Source: Myxococcales bacterium
GTDB lineage: Bacteria > Myxococcota_A > UBA9160 > UBA4427
Length of the DNA stretch: 64,000 nt
Assembly: GCA_012959805.1 (NCBI GenBank)
Contig: DUCN01000062.1
Location: forward strand, 409 to 64,408
Reading direction: 5' to 3'
The notes under the pieces were generated by a model. The model searched no databases. It saw only the letters and a program-made list of their open reading frames with translations, and was not told the origin of the DNA. This document shows, piece by piece, positions 61,957 to 64,000 of this stretch. Each line of letters starts with the position of its first letter. Within the stretch, counting starts at the first letter, position 1. The translations under genes and the position numbers were made by a program.

Positions 61957-62877
61957 GTGACTTTGATGCGTACGACTGCGACGACAGAGACATTGGTAGA
62001 CGCTTCGCGGCCGGTTCGCGCGAGTACACCCGCGCGAGTGAACCTGCCTCCGGAACTTCTCGCAAAAGAAGCCGCTCTGCTTGCGAGCATGGCCAATGTC
62101 GGTCGCGTGATGGTGGCCTTCTCCGGTGGTGTCGACTCGAGCTATCTCGCCTGGGCGGCCCATCGCGCGTTGGGAAATGATTGCCTGCTGGTGACAGCGG
62201 TATCCTCTTCCTATCCAGAGAGTCATCGTACGATGGCGGAGAAGATCGTGCACGATTTCGATCTTCCTCATCGCTTCGTCGAAACCCATGAAATGGAAAG
62301 CAGCGCCTATCGCGCCAATGCTCCGGACCGCTGTTACCACTGCAAGAGCGAACTTTTCGAAACCATGGATCGATTGGTGACCGAACTGGGCTTCGATCGA
62401 ATCGCCTACGGTGTGAATCTCGATGACCTTAGTGACTATCGCCCGGGGCATCGGGCCGCAGACGAACATCACGTTATGTCGCCGCTCCAAGAAGCCAATC
62501 TCACCAAGCAGGAGATTCGGGATCTTTCGCGGGCGATCGGATTGCCGACTGCCGACCTTCCCGCTTCCGCTTGTCTTTCCTCGCGACTTCCGTACGGGAC
62601 GGAGGTGACGATCGAAAGGCTTGGTCAGGTCGAAGAGGGCGAAGAGATGCTGCGGGGCCTCGGTTTTCGCCAATTGCGGCTTCGCCATCACGGGGAACTC
62701 GCACGCGTCGAAATCGACCCCATGGAACTTCCCAGAGCACTCGACATCGAGATGACCGAGAAGATCGTGCGAGCGATCAAGAGTCTCGGCTTTCGTTATG
62801 TCACGCTCGATCTCGAGGGTTATCGGATGGGTTCGCTCAACGAGGTCCTACAGATCCATCGCGATCCGATTCGCTGA
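61957..62877 (+). CDS. larE: ATP-dependent sacrificial sulfur transferase LarE
   Basis: A 306-residue PP-loop enzyme. The ATP site is VAFSGGVDSSYLAW (about 53-66); YHCKSEL follows; and the sacrificial cysteine, by homology to Lactobacillus LarE, is Cys206 in PASACLSSRLPYG, which is present. LarE gives its cysteine sulfur to build the nickel-pincer cofactor of lactate racemase and related enzymes. The partners LarB and LarC and any LarA-like enzyme are not in the window, so this is an orphan copy. The start is GTG 61957 or ATG 61966; the first 25 residues are not conserved. Confidence 0.92.
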   Translation: MTLMRTTATTETLVDASRPVRASTPARVNLPPELLAKEAALLASMANVGRVMVAFSGGVDSSYLAWAAHRALGNDCLLVTAVSSSYPESHRTMAEKIVHDFDLPHRFVETHEMESSAYRANAPDRCYHCKSELFETMDRLVTELGFDRIAYGVNLDDLSDYRPGHRAADEHHVMSPLQEANLTKQEIRDLSRAIGLPTADLPASACLSSRLPYGTEVTIERLGQVEEGEEMLRGLGFRQLRLRHHGELARVEIDPMELPRALDIEMTEKIVRAIKSLGFRYVTLDLEGYRMGSLNEVLQIHRDPIR

Positions 62878-62943
62878 GCGGCCGAATCTTTCGAAAGCCT
62901 ACCCCCCAATCCCCTACCGGCGCGTCGCCCGCGTCATGCGAGA

Positions 62944-63900
62944 ATGAAAATAATGTGGACGACGGTCGAGTGTGCGGGACACCCGCGAGACATGGGTCTT
63001 GCTCAGGGCGCGGCGGCGAGAACCGCGATCCGTGCGGAGCTCGAACGGACGGACCTTCGCGTAAAACGATCGAGCATGCCGTCGCTGCGTGGCTTGGCGT
63101 CGGGGCCATTTCGGGGGAGCGGTGCCGGTCGCGAGTTCTATCGACATTTCGCCCATCAGGCGGAACGACTAGAAGGCCTGGCGACGACGGCCGACGTGCC
63201 CGTCGATTCGATCTTGAATCTGCACTTGCGTGTTCGTGCGGGCGGATCGGTGGGTGGACTTCTATCGCAGCGCGCGTCGGTTCGCGCGCGGACGGTCGGG
63301 CATGACGGCGCGGAGAAGCGAGCCTTGCTCGAGAGGACACTGCCCCAACCTACTGCGGGAGAAGCCGGCTGGATCCTTCGTGAGAGTCGACCAGCGGTCG
63401 GGTTTCGTTCAGTCGAAGTGACATTGCCATGGATGGTTTCTGCCGTGGCCGGTGTGAACGAAGGCGGCCTGGCGGTCGTCGCCGGGCCTTTGCTCTGGGG
63501 CGCACCCGGGCGCGACGGTGGATCGCCTTCGCTGCTTCTGGTGCAGGAATGTCTCCAGCGCTTCGGAGATGTGTCGGGGGCTCTTGATTGGTGTGCGAAA
63601 AGGCCGGTCGAGGGAGAACAATCTTTTGTGTTGGCCGATGCATCCGGGATGACGGCGACGGTTGTTGTGAGCGGCCGAGAGCGGCGCATTCAAGAGGGTG
63701 AAGGCGAGCTCTATCTAGAAGGCGGTGAACTGCCTGGAGACGTTCGTTCGGAGGGCGACCCGCGAGTCGATGCCGCGGAACCTGCGGAGGCTGCTCCCGT
63801 TTCGAAGGGTCAGCCCGATCGGGTGTGGCTGGATCCTGAGGCTAGGCGATTGCAGATCGATGCGGCGGGAATTTCGATCGACCTTGGCCTAATGGACTAA
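62944..63900 (+). CDS. C45-like (acyltransferase/amidase fold) protein without a visible nucleophile
   Basis: A 318-residue protein resembling the peptidase C45/acyl-CoA:6-APA acyltransferase family: opening VECAGHPRDMGLAQGAAART (substrate-site motif E-x-GxxxxxGxxxG), central VAGVNEGGLAVVAGPL and QECLQRFGDVSGALDWC. In family members, autocleavage exposes a cysteine (G-C-T/S) near residue 105. Here the aligned segment GGLLSQRASV has no cysteine. The protein is therefore probably not a self-cleaving Ntn-hydrolase, or uses another nucleophile. ATG 62944 follows larE by 66 bases on the same strand. Confidence 0.6.
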   Translation: MKIMWTTVECAGHPRDMGLAQGAAARTAIRAELERTDLRVKRSSMPSLRGLASGPFRGSGAGREFYRHFAHQAERLEGLATTADVPVDSILNLHLRVRAGGSVGGLLSQRASVRARTVGHDGAEKRALLERTLPQPTAGEAGWILRESRPAVGFRSVEVTLPWMVSAVAGVNEGGLAVVAGPLLWGAPGRDGGSPSLLLVQECLQRFGDVSGALDWCAKRPVEGEQSFVLADASGMTATVVVSGRERRIQEGEGELYLEGGELPGDVRSEGDPRVDAAEPAEAAPVSKGQPDRVWLDPEARRLQIDAAGISIDLGLMD

Positions 63901-64000
63901 TTGCATTCGGGTGGTCATCGGCGGCTAGTCGAGCGCGTGTGCTGCGTTCCGAATTCGGCAATCTGGGGCAGCTGGAACATCGCCGTTGCTCATTTGAAAG

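Noticed and set aside
61696-62691. A 331-codon minus-strand frame opposite larE, running into the ddl start
   Set aside because: LarE on the plus strand is certain; the minus frame overlaps the ddl ribosome site and has no family features.

Overview
The window is 64 kb from a Gram-negative bacterial chromosome of moderately high GC. The protein families (FolC, MutS2, HflX, ComM/YifB, GlmU-GlmS, PcrA, LarE, MtnA, lipid-anchored TPR proteins, CgeB-type glycosyltransferase, UDP-glucuronate decarboxylase) and the protein style suggest the old deltaproteobacterial assemblage (Myxococcota, Desulfobacterota, Binatota or similar). No rRNA or other marker is present, so this placement is an inference. 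I saw no tRNA, rRNA, CRISPR array, prophage or replication origin.

Layout. 0-0.8 kb: a frameshifted IS3-type transposase remnant. 0.85-24.8 kb: a surface-polysaccharide region whose genes switch strand often. It holds a secreted beta-helix-like protein, a Wzx-like flippase, three GT4 glycosyltransferases, a GT2 enzyme, a CgeB-like glycosyltransferase, a GT-C-like membrane protein and two methyltransferases. It also holds nucleotide-sugar genes: gmhB and gmhA for heptose, a UDP-glucuronate 4-epimerase-like protein facing a UDP-glucuronate decarboxylase, and a lone rfbC. The MTA-salvage genes apt and mtnA sit in the same operon as gmhB and gmhA. A MATE transporter, a TPR lipoprotein and a Fur regulator close this part. 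24.9-34.1 kb: ComM, a degenerate M28-like lipoprotein, an NRDE protein, a GC-rich islet with an SGNH hydrolase next to a truncated TPR gene, and a decayed group II intron.

34.1-63.9 kb is mostly housekeeping and envelope metabolism. It starts with a FolC protein carrying a GNAT domain, a GH20-like hydrolase, an MtnX-like phosphatase and an amine-oxidase-type flavoprotein. Then come MutS2, MurQ, a TerB-like protein, a coiled-coil protein, FabH and HflX, followed by GlmU, GlmS and PcrA in series. The last part has a crotonase-like protein, an SDR, a class II aldolase, a VOC protein, a large TPR lipoprotein, Ddl, LarE and a C45-like protein without a visible nucleophile.

How the genes connect. 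GlmS and GlmU make UDP-GlcNAc, MurQ recycles MurNAc-6-P, Ddl makes D-Ala-D-Ala, and the 0.85-24.8 kb region makes and decorates surface glycan. Apt and MtnA (with the MtnX-like phosphatase at 38.6 kb) handle the two halves of methylthioadenosine. Genes are tightly packed: three convergent pairs share overlapping stop codons (CTAG, CTAA, CTAA), and several same-strand pairs overlap by 1-14 bases. I found no clear defence system or wholly new system. The most unusual items are the FolC-GNAT fusion, a probable AUU start for hflX, two enzyme-like proteins missing catalytic residues, in-frame microsatellites in apt and gmhB, the GC-rich islet and the intron relic.
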